Origin: Pseudomonadota bacterium
GTDB taxonomy: Bacteria > Pseudomonadota > Gammaproteobacteria > Eutrophobiales > Eutrophobiaceae
Direction of reading: 5' to 3'
Assembly (NCBI GenBank): GCA_013112535.1
Contig: JABFGI010000005.1
Coordinates: forward strand, 1 to 64,000
Length of the DNA: 64,000 nt
The number at the start of each line of letters is the position of its first letter. Position 1 is the first letter of the stretch. The position numbers and the translations under genes were made by a program. Under the pieces are notes generated by a model. That model was not told where the DNA came from, searched no databases, and saw nothing but the letters and a program-made list of their open reading frames with translations. This document shows, in pieces, positions 9,364 to 18,197 of this stretch.

Positions 9364-10167
9364 CTACATTGATTTCAGCAAACCTTCTTTAAAGTTTCTG
9401 TATTCAGGCTGCCAGCCTGTTCGTTCTATTGTTAATTTGTTGTCACAACGTCGACCAATACCACGTGTTTGATCATCGATATGAAAATCAGGTAGCGGTT
9501 TTTCCAGTGTCTCAGCGACAAAAGAATAATAGTCTTTGCGTTTAATTGGAGCACCATCACAACCTAACTCAATTATTTCAGGATCATCCATTTCACCAAC
9601 GCGTTTTACCAACGTTGCCGCATCATCAACATGAATCAAATTTAGCCAACCATCAGGATCACCGTTAATCGTATCGCCCTGCATTATTGTTTTGCGTCCG
9701 ATAATACGATCAGGGCCATAAAGACCTGCTAATTGGACAATGAAAGCATCTTCATTGCTCTCTAACCAGGCTTGCTCGATGTAATATTGCCGCTTCGCTC
9801 TGTCGCTATCTATCTCAACGTCACTATCTGAATCAACTACGCGATCCGTATTACCATAAACAACCGTTGATGAAATCAAAATACATCGCGTGGTATTGAG
9901 AGAACTAATTCTATGAACAAAGCTGGGAAACAAGGTCAGGTCAATCTGACTTGGCGGCACCATACAATATATGGTTAATGCTTTTTCTTCGGACAAGACA
10001 TCCAGATTATTCCAGGTACTTTCATCATTAATATCGAGTACCAGGGAATTTATGTCAGATGATTCAGTTCGATTAGTAAACCTGCAATTTTGATCGCCAC
10101 ACAAAGCCAGCAGCCGCTTACCTAAATAACCGCAACCGATAATAAGACTGGAACGAACAGATTTCAT
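9364..10167 (-). CDS. NAD(P)-binding SDR/epimerase-like protein (YeeZ type)
   Basis: 267 residues from ATG 10167; an alternative TTG lies seven codons upstream. A Rossmann nucleotide-binding motif near the N-terminus (SLIIGCGYLGKRLL) places it in the atypical extended short-chain dehydrogenases. ISSTVVYGNTDRVVDSDS contains the SDR Ser segment, but the usual YxxxK is altered (residues RQYYIEQAWL follow). This resembles E. coli YeeZ, which has no proven substrate. It stands alone, with about 215 bp to the fad operon and 130 bp to the divergent HDOD gene. Confidence 0.75.
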   Translation of the reverse strand: MKSVRSSLIIGCGYLGKRLLALCGDQNCRFTNRTESSDINSLVLDINDESTWNNLDVLSEEKALTIYCMVPPSQIDLTLFPSFVHRISSLNTTRCILISSTVVYGNTDRVVDSDSDVEIDSDRAKRQYYIEQAWLESNEDAFIVQLAGLYGPDRIIGRKTIMQGDTINGDPDGWLNLIHVDDAATLVKRVGEMDDPEIIELGCDGAPIKRKDYYSFVAETLEKPLPDFHIDDQTRGIGRRCDNKLTIERTGWQPEYRNFKEGLLKSM

Positions 10168-10297
10168 AAACTTTATTTCGACTACCAAACAATAAAATTA
10201 AATTACGACATTGTGAATAACAAGAATTGGCGCGATTCCTGTATACTAAATAAACCAATGGATTGGTCGATAAACACATTATGGAGGTGAATGAACA

Positions 10298-11143
10298 TTG
10301 TCAAATACAATAAAATATCTGGTTCGCGTTGAGAACCTGATTACTCTACCGGACATCTATCTCGCAGTTAAAGAAATTGTAGAAGATCCTGATGCGAGCT
10401 TGATTGAACTCGCAAATGTTATTTCTTATGATCCGGCAATTTCAGCAAAAGTGTTAAAAGTTGCAAATAGTTCTTTTTACGGACAAATATCAGAAATAGA
10501 TACCATCAATCGTGCTGTTTCTTTACTTGGCACAAAAACCGTTCACGATACGGTACTGGCAATTTCTGTTTCGAATTCCTTCAAGTCTATTTCCGAACTG
10601 GATTACGATGTCTCTACCTTTTGGCAGAATTCGATAATGCGTGCTGTGGTGGCAAAATGTTGCGCGAAAGAGATGAAAATCCCTGAACCTGACAGATTAT
10701 TTACTCTAGGTTTATTGTCAGATATCGGTCACATGATAATGAGCATTTGTACTCCGAAATTGATGAAACAAGTTCTGCAACAACATCGAAAAACGGGTTA
10801 CCCACTCTATCTTTATGAGCGTTCCAGCTTTAATTTTGACGCTGGCGAACTTGGCGCAGATTTGCTTGAAAGCTGGGCTATTCCAAATAACATCGTTTCG
10901 GGTATTCGTTATCAAAACTGCCCCGAATTTGCGGATGAATATAAGCAGGAAGCAGCCATTATTTATTGTGCTGGCCGCTTACACCCTGATGAAAGAGAAT
11001 TTCCAAATATGCTTGATTTTGAAGTACTTAAACAGTTAAGCATGGGCTACCTGGACTTTGACCATATCCGAACGGAGGCTGGCTCACTTTATGATGAGGC
11101 TCTATCTCTATTTCCAACATCGCAATTAAAAGAAGCAGTCTAA
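10298..11143 (+). CDS. HDOD domain protein
   Basis: 281 residues. The HDOD fold spans about 12-210: LPDIYLAVKEIVEDPDASL, then SYDPAISAKVLKVANSSFYG and the INRAVSLLGTKTV helix, all standard for this HD-related but mostly non-catalytic signalling family. The start is TTG at 10298, because GGAGGTG (10283-10289) is perfectly placed and the nearby ATG codons are in other frames that soon stop. HDOD proteins act in signalling, often with c-di-GMP or stress circuits; no partner gene is adjacent. Likely monocistronic. Confidence 0.88.
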   Translation: MSNTIKYLVRVENLITLPDIYLAVKEIVEDPDASLIELANVISYDPAISAKVLKVANSSFYGQISEIDTINRAVSLLGTKTVHDTVLAISVSNSFKSISELDYDVSTFWQNSIMRAVVAKCCAKEMKIPEPDRLFTLGLLSDIGHMIMSICTPKLMKQVLQQHRKTGYPLYLYERSSFNFDAGELGADLLESWAIPNNIVSGIRYQNCPEFADEYKQEAAIIYCAGRLHPDEREFPNMLDFEVLKQLSMGYLDFDHIRTEAGSLYDEALSLFPTSQLKEAV

Positions 11144-11258
11144 CTTATTGATATTTCTATTGTTTCCATAAATAAGGACAATCGAGTTATACTTGCGCCC
11201 TTGAAAATAATAATTACACCGGACATTCGGGACAAATTACTATCCATGGGGAAGAGCT

Positions 11259-11777
11259 ATGAGTAAAGAACAAGATAAAATATTTTTCAGAAATTTTTCA
11301 CTGGCACTGGGTTTCATTGCCGTCATGATGGTGGCATTTTTTGTTGTCGCAAACTTTGCTGGATCGGATGATGAAGCTGAAGCAAAAATGCGTGCCGGGG
11401 AAGTTTCTGATGTAACCGCACCAGTTGGTCAAGTTAGAGCTGTTGGTGAAGAACCTGAAGAAGAAATGACCACAGCCGTTGCTACAACCGATGCGGATGC
11501 TGGTGGCGAAGCAAGTGGTGATGTAGGAGAAACAGTATATGGCAGTCTCTGTGTAAACTGTCATGGAATTGCTGCTATGGCAGCGATGATTCCACAAACA
11601 GGCGATGCCGCAGCCTGGGAACCGCGTATTGCAAAAGGAATTGAGGCTTTATATAACAACGCAATTAATGGTTTTACCGGTGACATGGGTATGATGCCTG
11701 CCAGAGGCAGTAACCCGACTTTATCTGATGATGAAGTGAAAGCAGCTGTTGATTACATGGTTAAGCAAGTTCAGTAA
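11259..11777 (+). CDS. cytochrome c5-type protein, membrane anchored
   Basis: 172 residues. One hydrophobic segment (about 12-33) anchors the protein. A long acidic, low-complexity linker (about 38-95, rich in E, A, D, T) comes next, and then a single-heme domain with CVNCH near residue 98. GDMGMMPARGSNPTLSDDEV supplies the distal Met and the typical c5 C-terminal helix follows. It should carry electrons at the periplasmic face, donor and acceptor unknown. GGGGAAGAG precedes the ATG. A strong terminator follows the gene, so it is probably transcribed alone. Confidence 0.9.
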   Translation: MSKEQDKIFFRNFSLALGFIAVMMVAFFVVANFAGSDDEAEAKMRAGEVSDVTAPVGQVRAVGEEPEEEMTTAVATTDADAGGEASGDVGETVYGSLCVNCHGIAAMAAMIPQTGDAAAWEPRIAKGIEALYNNAINGFTGDMGMMPARGSNPTLSDDEVKAAVDYMVKQVQ

Positions 11778-11794
11778 ACGAATCTTGTATTGAT

Positions 11795-11825
11795 AAAAAA
11801 AAGGAGCCTTAGGCTCCTTTTTTTA
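11795..11825 (+). terminator. Rho-independent terminator after cytochrome c5
   Basis: Stem AAAGGAGCCT / AGGCTCCTTT with almost no loop, followed by a run of T and preceded by a run of A, so it could work in both directions. It lies 18 bp after the cytochrome stop codon. Confidence 0.9.
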
Positions 11826-11868
11826 TGTCATTAATCATACTCAGTGTCATTCCAGCAAACACTTTGTC

Positions 11869-11965
11869 ATCCCCGTGAAGACGGGGATCCAGTAGTGATG
11901 ACAAAGATATCAAACTTAATATGATGCTTAATATACAAACACTAGATTCCCGCCTGCGCGGGAAT
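11869..11965. repeat. pair of inverted dRS3-like 20-mers
   Basis: Two palindromic 20-mers: ATCCCC-N8-GGGGAT at 11869-11888 and ATTCCC-N8-GGGAAT at 11946-11965. The flanks are also inverted copies: GTCAT before and CCAGTAGTG after the first match the complement of ACTAGATT before and GAC after the second. They enclose about 57 bp of AT-rich sequence. The 20-mer form equals the dRS3 pattern known from Neisseria intergenic regions. Single copies of the same pattern occur at 39921 and 55952. Confidence 0.75.
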
Positions 11966-11984
11966 GACAACGAGAGTCTAATAT

Positions 11985-13088
11985 TCACTCCAATCTCAAA
12001 CTCTTCTGATAAGCTTCTTCAGATAATTCATCCCATGCATGATAACGATTTCTAAAATCTTCATACGCATCGTAAACGCGTTTAAAAGCCGGACTTGCCG
12101 CCGCTTCTTCATCCAGCGTTTCTTTGGTTAAACGTTTAAACTCTTTTAAAACTTCTTCAGGAAATTCAAGAATCTCAACATTCTTTTTTGTTCTTAATTC
12201 AGTTAATGCTGCCTGATTATGAAATTCCATTTGTGCATAAATCCATTCACTGGTTGCCGCCGCAGCAACTTTAACAATCTCTTGTAAATCGTTTGGTAAT
12301 GTTTGCCAATTTTCATCATTAATCATTAATTCAAAAGCCGTGCCCGGTTCATGCCAGCCCGGATAATAATAATATTTCGCCGCACGGTTTAAACCCAGAC
12401 GCATATCATGAAACGGCGCGACCCACTCTGTCGCATCTAATGTGCCGCGTTCGAGTGCCGTATAAATTTCACCGCCAGCCATTAACACCGGATTACCACC
12501 GGCTTTCTTAAACACCTTACCGCCCAAACCGGGTATACGCATGCGTAAACCTTTAACATCATCCAATGAATTAATTTGTTTATTAAACCAGCCACCCATT
12601 TGCACACCGGTATTGCCCATTGGAAAGGTGGTTAAACCAAACGGTTTATAAATCTCCTGCCACAGTTCCAACCCACCACCGTTATACAACCAGGCATTCA
12701 TGCCTTTGGCGGTCATACCAAATGGAACGGTAGAAAAGAATTGTGCTTCCGGTACTTTGCCTGCCCAGTAATACGCCGAACCATGCCCCATCTCGGCAAT
12801 ACCTTGCGATACCGCATCAAACACTTGTAAGGCAGGGACTAACTCACCACCGGCATAAACACGAACATCCAGGCGACCATTACTCATTGCACGTACATCA
12901 TCGGCAAACTTAATCGCGCCTTCCTGAAAGATCGGAAAGTTCGCCGGCCATGTTGTTACCATTTTCCATTTGTAAATCTTTGAAAGATCAGCACCCGCAT
13001 CACTCGCCGTATTCGATTCAGTCCCACTACCACACGCAGTAATAAAGATACTGATCAATAAATAAAAAAAGATGTTTCGTTTATTCAT
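11985..13088 (-). CDS. TRAP transporter substrate-binding lipoprotein (DctP family)
   Basis: 367 residues. A lipoprotein signal peptide ends in the lipobox ITAC (Cys19), so the protein is tethered at the periplasmic side. The mature part begins YKWKMVTTWPANFPIFQEGA, typical of the TakP-like branch that binds 2-oxo acids. The conserved region GGWFNKQINSLDDVKGLRMR and the carboxylate-binding Arg in MRIPGLGGK follow. Neither the DctQ nor DctM permease genes are in this window, so the binding protein is orphaned here. The ligand is inferred from the subfamily only. Confidence 0.88.
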   Translation of the reverse strand: MNKRNIFFYLLISIFITACGSGTESNTASDAGADLSKIYKWKMVTTWPANFPIFQEGAIKFADDVRAMSNGRLDVRVYAGGELVPALQVFDAVSQGIAEMGHGSAYYWAGKVPEAQFFSTVPFGMTAKGMNAWLYNGGGLELWQEIYKPFGLTTFPMGNTGVQMGGWFNKQINSLDDVKGLRMRIPGLGGKVFKKAGGNPVLMAGGEIYTALERGTLDATEWVAPFHDMRLGLNRAAKYYYYPGWHEPGTAFELMINDENWQTLPNDLQEIVKVAAAATSEWIYAQMEFHNQAALTELRTKKNVEILEFPEEVLKEFKRLTKETLDEEAAASPAFKRVYDAYEDFRNRYHAWDELSEEAYQKSLRLE

Positions 13089-13105
13089 AATTTTGCCTTT
13101 AATAA

Positions 13106-13483
13106 TTATAACTTATCAGACTTAAATTTAATTCTTCTATACATTGAATGGAATGCGTAAATACCTACTCCAAAAAACATAATTATAAATATCATTGTTA
13201 ATTCATTCAGCACAATATTTACAACTTCTATTTCTATAAAAATATTTGCCATCGATAGACATAATAGAACTAAACCTAGGACAAAAGGAAACCATTCTGG
13301 TGGCATAGGCTTACTTATTGGCAATTCATTTAATAAAAAGAAAAAACTTACTGCTCCACATAACTGAACACCCATCATCATAAATATAATAAGCTGTATA
13401 CGCGGATATGGAATTAATAGTTCGATTATTATAACGAGTATAAAAATACTGAGTGCTATTGTAACTTTAGTTTTATTTTTCAC
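13106..13483 (-). CDS. small four-helix membrane protein, unknown
   Basis: 125 residues with four hydrophobic segments (about 7-24, 29-50, 65-84, 90-112) and a basic C-terminus (RRIKFKSDK). No family is recognised. It is squeezed between uvrD (8 bp upstream) and the TRAP lipoprotein gene (17 bp downstream) on the same strand, so it may be co-transcribed with both. Codon use is AT-rich. The coding call rests on topology and tight packing. Confidence 0.55.
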   Translation of the reverse strand: MKNKTKVTIALSIFILVIIIELLIPYPRIQLIIFMMMGVQLCGAVSFFFLLNELPISKPMPPEWFPFVLGLVLLCLSMANIFIEIEVVNIVLNELTMIFIIMFFGVGIYAFHSMYRRIKFKSDKL

Positions 13484-13491
13484 TTCTTTAA

Positions 13492-16400
13492 CTAAGCAGG
13501 TTGTAAATTAGCATACTGCGCTACCAGCCACTTACTCCCCGCCTGTTCAAAATTAACCTGTATGCGCATATGATTACCACTACCTTCCAGATTTAATACG
13601 GTTCCTTCACCAAACTTAACGTGTCTTACGCGTTGGCCTAATGCCAGTTCACCATCTTCACCTGTTGGTCTGTCATTACTTCTGCTAAATAATGATTCCG
13701 TTACACTGCCACCCAAACGTATATCATTTAACAACTCTGAAGGTATTTCATCAATAAAACGTGACGGTTGTGGATAATAATCCGATCCATGCAAACGTCG
13801 ATGTTGAGTATAGGTTAACGTTAAGACTTTTTTCGCGCGTGTTATGCCAACATAACAAAGCCGGCGTTCTTCTTCTAATTGTATAATATCTTCGCTGCTA
13901 CGCTGATGTGGAAACAGACCTTCTTCCATACCGACTAAGTACACATCAGGAAACTCCAGACCTTTCGCAGAGTGTAGTGTCATTAAGTGTACACAATCAG
14001 AACTGTCACCGGCTTGTGTTTCACCGGACTCTAATGCTGCATGTGACAAGAATGCAGAGAGTGCATCCATCTCCGCCAGTTCTTCATCATCACCAATTTC
14101 AAATTCGCCAGATGCTGTGACGAGTTCTTCCAGGTTTTCAATTCGTGCTAAACCTTTTTCGCCTTTTTCTTTTTTAAAGTGATCAATTAAGCCACTCAAC
14201 TTAATCACCTGATCAACATGTTCATCCAGTGTCGCTTCTGATTCGGCTTGTTTCATTCTTTGGATTAACTTTATAAAGTTTTCCAAAGCATTTAATGCAC
14301 GCGCACTCATTAATTTATGTTCAACAATGTGGTGTGCGGCTTTCCACATTGAACAATTATCTCTTCTTGCAGTAACACGAAGCTCATCTACTGTTCTGTT
14401 ACCAATACCGCGCGTCGGTGTATTCACAATTCGTTCAAACGAAGCGTCATCTTCCGTAAAACGTGCAAGGCGTACATAGGCGAGGGCATCTTTAATTTCA
14501 GCCCGTTCATAGAATCGCATTCCACCATAAACGCGATAGGGGATACGCGCCTGCATTAACGCTTCTTCAAGTACACGTGACTGGGCACTGGTTCGATATA
14601 AGATAGCGTAATCGGTATAAGGCTTACCTTGTTCCGGTGCCTGCTTTATTCGATCGATAACATAACGCGCTTCATCGGTTTCATTATACGCCATGTAAAC
14701 ACCGATGTGATCGCCATCTTCGCCATCGGTCCACAGATCTTTACCTAAACGCGCATTGTTGTTCGCAATTAATTTATTCGCTGCTTTAAGAATAGTCGCC
14801 GTTGAGCGATAGTTTTGTTCCAGTTTTAATAAACGTGCATCTTTAAAATCTTTTTCAAACGCCTGCATGTTTTCAACACGCGCACCGCGCCAACTGTAAA
14901 TCGAATTATGTGTTACAACACCATTAGCAATAAAATTATGTGTACGTTCTATGTTCAAGTCGTACACTTTTGTATCAACATCACTGACAGATATTTTTTG
15001 TACAATATCAAATTCGCCAGAATCATTTACCATGACCATGCCCGGACGTATAAATGCAGCTTTGATAAAAGGTAAAGAACGGTTCAGTATGTGTCCGTTA
15101 AGAATATATTTAGCACCTAAGGCATCTTTAATACGCTTGGCAATTACCATTAACTCACCAAAATCAGCTCGTACCGTTTCAAAGCGCCAGCTATTACTGC
15201 CTTTCCTGGCTAAACGCACATTGCAATCCAGTGACTCCAGAATTTCTTTTCCTTCATTATCATTACCAATAATTGATATACGATGCATCGGGTTTGTACC
15301 ACGCCGATCAGCACAAAGTGTAATAACAATATTTCGTCGATTTGAATCTCTGGATTGCGGCAAGTGATGCGGAAACTTTTTGTCCAGACCCGCATCATTC
15401 AAAAGTGAAAGCGCTGCCTTTTCAGTATCGATCGTTTTAAATACCTGCTTGATATATTTTATATCGTGTACCAGACCATTTTTAGCTTTACCCTTTCTCG
15501 GAACAAATGGCAAGGTAGGTAAACCGTATTGCAACGAGGTCAGTGTTTCATCAAGCCTCGCATCATTTTCACTGGCGTGAGTACGAATAATCCACAGTGC
15601 ATCAGCGCGTTCATGCAAGGCACGCTGTTTAAAACCCAAAACAGGTTTGATCTGACCATTGGTATAAACCTGTGACGTACCAATCCGATAGCCGACACCT
15701 TCTTTATACATGAGATAAAGAAAATATTGTTGTGGCGTTTCGCCAAGAACATAACCGGCAAAGTGCGTATGTTCAGGTGTACTTTGAATCATGTTGCCTG
15801 ATTTCAAATGAATCGAAACCATTTGTCCGACACGTGAACGTTCAAACTGATCGATAACTTTCGCTGCGCGAAAATCACCCGCGCCAAAACTGGACATTAC
15901 TGTCTCACCAACATTCACATCCTGAATTTTCTTTTCCTTACCATCAGACATTTTTACCAGCGTATCTTTTGCCAGACATTGATCATCGTCACCGACAGCA
16001 AACAAGGTACTGTTCTCTCCTGCTAATAATCTTAACCAACCGTATTGTAATGAGTTGGTATCCTGGAACTCATCAACGAGGACATGTTTGAAACGATGCT
16101 GGTAATGTTCGCGTATTGCGCCTTGATCGCGAAACAGTTCGTAAGTCCTTAATAACAGTTCGGCAAAATCAACCAGGCCGGATCGTTCGCACGCTTCCTG
16201 ATAGGTTTTATAAATTTTGATCATCTGTCCGGTAGTTTCATCACCATGATCATCAATATTTTGCGGTCTTAAACCTTCGTCTTTACGTGCGTTAATAAAC
16301 CATTGTGCTTCTCGCGGTTTAAAATTTGATTCATCCAGTTCCATTGAACGAATAACACGACGTATCGTACGATATTGATCTTCACTGTCTAATATCTGAA

Positions 16401-16731
16401 AACTTTCCGGCAAATTCGCTTCCTGCCAATGCGCACGTAATAAACGATGTGCGAGACTATGAAACGTGCCAACCCACATGCCCTGAGTAGGCTGATCCAG
16501 AAGCCGCTCTATTCGGGCACGCATTTCAGCAGCGGCTTTATTGGTAAAGGTGACCGCCATTATGCTGTATGAACTGGCCTGACCGGTTTCGATATACCAG
16601 GCGATACGATGGACCAGAACACGGGTTTTACCACTACCAGCACCGGCAAGAATCAGTAAATTACCGGGTTCAGCACCAACCGCTTCGCGTTGGTCTGCAT
16701 TGAGAGAATCTAATATGTAGGAAATATCCAT
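13492..16731 (-). CDS. uvrD: DNA helicase II UvrD with in-frame intein
   Basis: 1079 residues as translated, about 721 after removal of the intein, which matches UvrD of E. coli (720). It is a 3'-5' superfamily 1 helicase for nucleotide excision and mismatch repair. Visible motifs are Walker A LAGAGSGKTRVL, Ia FTNKAAAEMR, II VDEFQDTN, III split as GDDDQ / SIYSWRGA, and after the intein LEQNYRST (IV), MTLHSAKGLEF (V) and VGITRAKK (VI). The start at 16731 gives MDISYILDSLNADQREAV, matching the family N-terminus; a start at 16797 would add 22 unrelated residues. Functional helicase requires protein splicing. It is divergent from pmbA. Confidence 0.95.
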   Translation of the reverse strand: MDISYILDSLNADQREAVGAEPGNLLILAGAGSGKTRVLVHRIAWYIETGQASSYSIMAVTFTNKAAAEMRARIERLLDQPTQGMWVGTFHSLAHRLLRAHWQEANLPESFQILDSEDQYRTIRRVIRSMELDESNFKPREAQWFINARKDEGLRPQNIDDHGDETTGQMIKIYKTYQEACERSGLVDFAELLLRTYELFRDQGAIREHYQHRFKHVLVDEFQDTNSLQYGWLRLLAGENSTLFAVGDDDQCLAKDTLVKMSDGKEKKIQDVNVGETVMSSFGAGDFRAAKVIDQFERSRVGQMVSIHLKSGNMIQSTPEHTHFAGYVLGETPQQYFLYLMYKEGVGYRIGTSQVYTNGQIKPVLGFKQRALHERADALWIIRTHASENDARLDETLTSLQYGLPTLPFVPRKGKAKNGLVHDIKYIKQVFKTIDTEKAALSLLNDAGLDKKFPHHLPQSRDSNRRNIVITLCADRRGTNPMHRISIIGNDNEGKEILESLDCNVRLARKGSNSWRFETVRADFGELMVIAKRIKDALGAKYILNGHILNRSLPFIKAAFIRPGMVMVNDSGEFDIVQKISVSDVDTKVYDLNIERTHNFIANGVVTHNSIYSWRGARVENMQAFEKDFKDARLLKLEQNYRSTATILKAANKLIANNNARLGKDLWTDGEDGDHIGVYMAYNETDEARYVIDRIKQAPEQGKPYTDYAILYRTSAQSRVLEEALMQARIPYRVYGGMRFYERAEIKDALAYVRLARFTEDDASFERIVNTPTRGIGNRTVDELRVTARRDNCSMWKAAHHIVEHKLMSARALNALENFIKLIQRMKQAESEATLDEHVDQVIKLSGLIDHFKKEKGEKGLARIENLEELVTASGEFEIGDDEELAEMDALSAFLSHAALESGETQAGDSSDCVHLMTLHSAKGLEFPDVYLVGMEEGLFPHQRSSEDIIQLEEERRLCYVGITRAKKVLTLTYTQHRRLHGSDYYPQPSRFIDEIPSELLNDIRLGGSVTESLFSRSNDRPTGEDGELALGQRVRHVKFGEGTVLNLEGSGNHMRIQVNFEQAGSKWLVAQYANLQPA
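14905..15978 (-). mobile_element. intein inside UvrD (358 residues)
   Basis: The insertion runs from Cys252 to Asn609 of the precursor. The N-terminal block is CLAKDTLVKMSDG. The B block TPEHTHF has the TxxH motif, the F block is VYDLNIERTHNFIANG, and the end is VVTHN followed by Ser as the +1 residue. All residues for class 1 splicing (Cys1, TxxH, penultimate His, terminal Asn, +1 Ser) are present. The middle about 200 residues exceed a minimal splicing domain. I find no clear LAGLIDADG motif there; the segment YFLYLMYKEGVGYRIGTS loosely resembles a GIY-YIG signature, so a different or decayed homing nuclease is possible. From memory, related inteins occur at this site in UvrD/PcrA of other bacteria. 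Confidence 0.93.
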
Positions 16732-16836
16732 GGGCGGATTGTACGCACATTTGGATACATCTAAAAATACACGATTAAATTCTGACTGAACTGACATGGA
16801 TGCTAGAATGTCTACTTAATAAATATAATATTGAAT

Positions 16837-18189
16837 ATGGAAGCCATGAGCACAAATACAGAATTATTAGATAATCGAGATGAACTGACGCGTATTATCG
16901 ATTCCGTTCTAACACAGGCAAAAGAATTGGGCGCAAGCGCTGCGGAAGCAGAAGTGGGTGTCGGCTCAGGTTTATCGGCCAATGTTCGCAAAGGCGAAAT
17001 CGATAAACTTGAATACGAGCGTGATAAAGCACTTAGTATTACCGTATTTATCGACGGCCAAAAAGGAAATTCCAGTACGTCTGATTTTAGTGACAACGCC
17101 ATCAAACAGTCGGTACAGGCCGCTATTGGTATTGCCAGATATGCCAGCCGTGACGAATTTGCCGGCCTGGTTGAACCTGAACTCATGGCCACGGAGTTTC
17201 CTGATCTGGACTTATATCATCCCTGGGATATTTCACCGGAGGCTGCCATCGAATTAGCCATTAATTGTGAGCAATTGGCATTCGACGCTGATAAGCGTAT
17301 TTCAAACTCAGATGGATCTGTCGTTAGCACGTATTCCGGCTTAAACCTTTATGGCAATACGCATAATTTTATTAATGGCTGGAACTGGTCTAACCATACG
17401 ATTGATTGCACTGTTATTGCCGAAGACAGTAATGGTATGCAACGCGATGGCTGGTATAGCAAAACGCGCGATTATCATGACTTGCAATCGGCTAAAGAGA
17501 TTAGTCAGGAAGCAGCGAGAAGAACCGTCGCTAAACTCGGTTCACGTAAATTAAAAACCTGTCAGGCACCGGTTATTTTTGAAGCACCTGTTGCTTCGGG
17601 TCTTTTTTCCGCATTCATTACAGCTATTTCTGGCGGCAGCTTATATCGTCGCGCCAGTTTTTTGCTTGATAAAAAAGGGGAGCAGGTTTTTGCTGATCAT
17701 ATCAATATCAGTGAGCAACCTTATATTAAGAAAGCTTTAGGCAGTGCACCATTTGATAACGATGGCGTTGCAACCAGAGAACACGACATTATTAAAGACG
17801 GTGTCTTGCAAGAATACGTTTTAAGTGGTTATTCAGCACGCAAACTGGGTTTACAAACAACGGCTAATGCAGGAGGCGTACACAACCTTGTAATTGAACC
17901 GGGAAAAGAGTCTTTAGATGAACTGGTTAAGAAAATGGGCAACGGATTATTAATCACTGACATGATTGGTTTTGGAGTAAATCAAATTACGGGAGATTAT
18001 TCACGCGGTGCTTCCGGTTTCTGGGTAGAAAACGGTGAACTTGCCTATCCTGTCGAAGAGATTACCGTCGCGGGAAACCTGATCGATATGTATAAGAATA
18101 TTATCAGTATTGCTAGTGATGTAGACCCTCGCGGTAATGTTTTAACCGGATCAGTCTTGATGGATACCATGACGATTGCAGGGGAATAA
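16837..18189 (+). CDS. pmbA: PmbA/TldE metalloprotease-like subunit
   Basis: About 450 residues. PmbA (TldE) is the subunit that lacks the HExxxH zinc site and partners TldD in peptide degradation and microcin maturation; consistently no HExxxH is seen. Family landmarks are the N-terminal AKELGASAAEAEVGVG, ANVRKGEIDKLEYERDKAL, the central PVIFEAPVASGLFSAF, and the C-terminal NQITGDYSRGASGFWVENGE. The start could be ATG 16837 or 16846, since no strong Shine-Dalgarno decides. It is divergent from uvrD across about 105 bp. tldD is not in the window. Confidence 0.92.
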   Translation: MEAMSTNTELLDNRDELTRIIDSVLTQAKELGASAAEAEVGVGSGLSANVRKGEIDKLEYERDKALSITVFIDGQKGNSSTSDFSDNAIKQSVQAAIGIARYASRDEFAGLVEPELMATEFPDLDLYHPWDISPEAAIELAINCEQLAFDADKRISNSDGSVVSTYSGLNLYGNTHNFINGWNWSNHTIDCTVIAEDSNGMQRDGWYSKTRDYHDLQSAKEISQEAARRTVAKLGSRKLKTCQAPVIFEAPVASGLFSAFITAISGGSLYRRASFLLDKKGEQVFADHINISEQPYIKKALGSAPFDNDGVATREHDIIKDGVLQEYVLSGYSARKLGLQTTANAGGVHNLVIEPGKESLDELVKKMGNGLLITDMIGFGVNQITGDYSRGASGFWVENGELAYPVEEITVAGNLIDMYKNIISIASDVDPRGNVLTGSVLMDTMTIAGE

Positions 18190-18197
18190 GTGTCATC

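Noticed and set aside
14951..15367. 138-codon open frame on the plus strand opposite the intein
   Set aside because: It is the antisense shadow of the intein coding region; no ribosome-binding site or recognisable motif.
16732..16797. 22-residue N-terminal extension of UvrD
   Set aside because: The family N-terminus begins at 16731, and no ribosome-binding site supports 16797.
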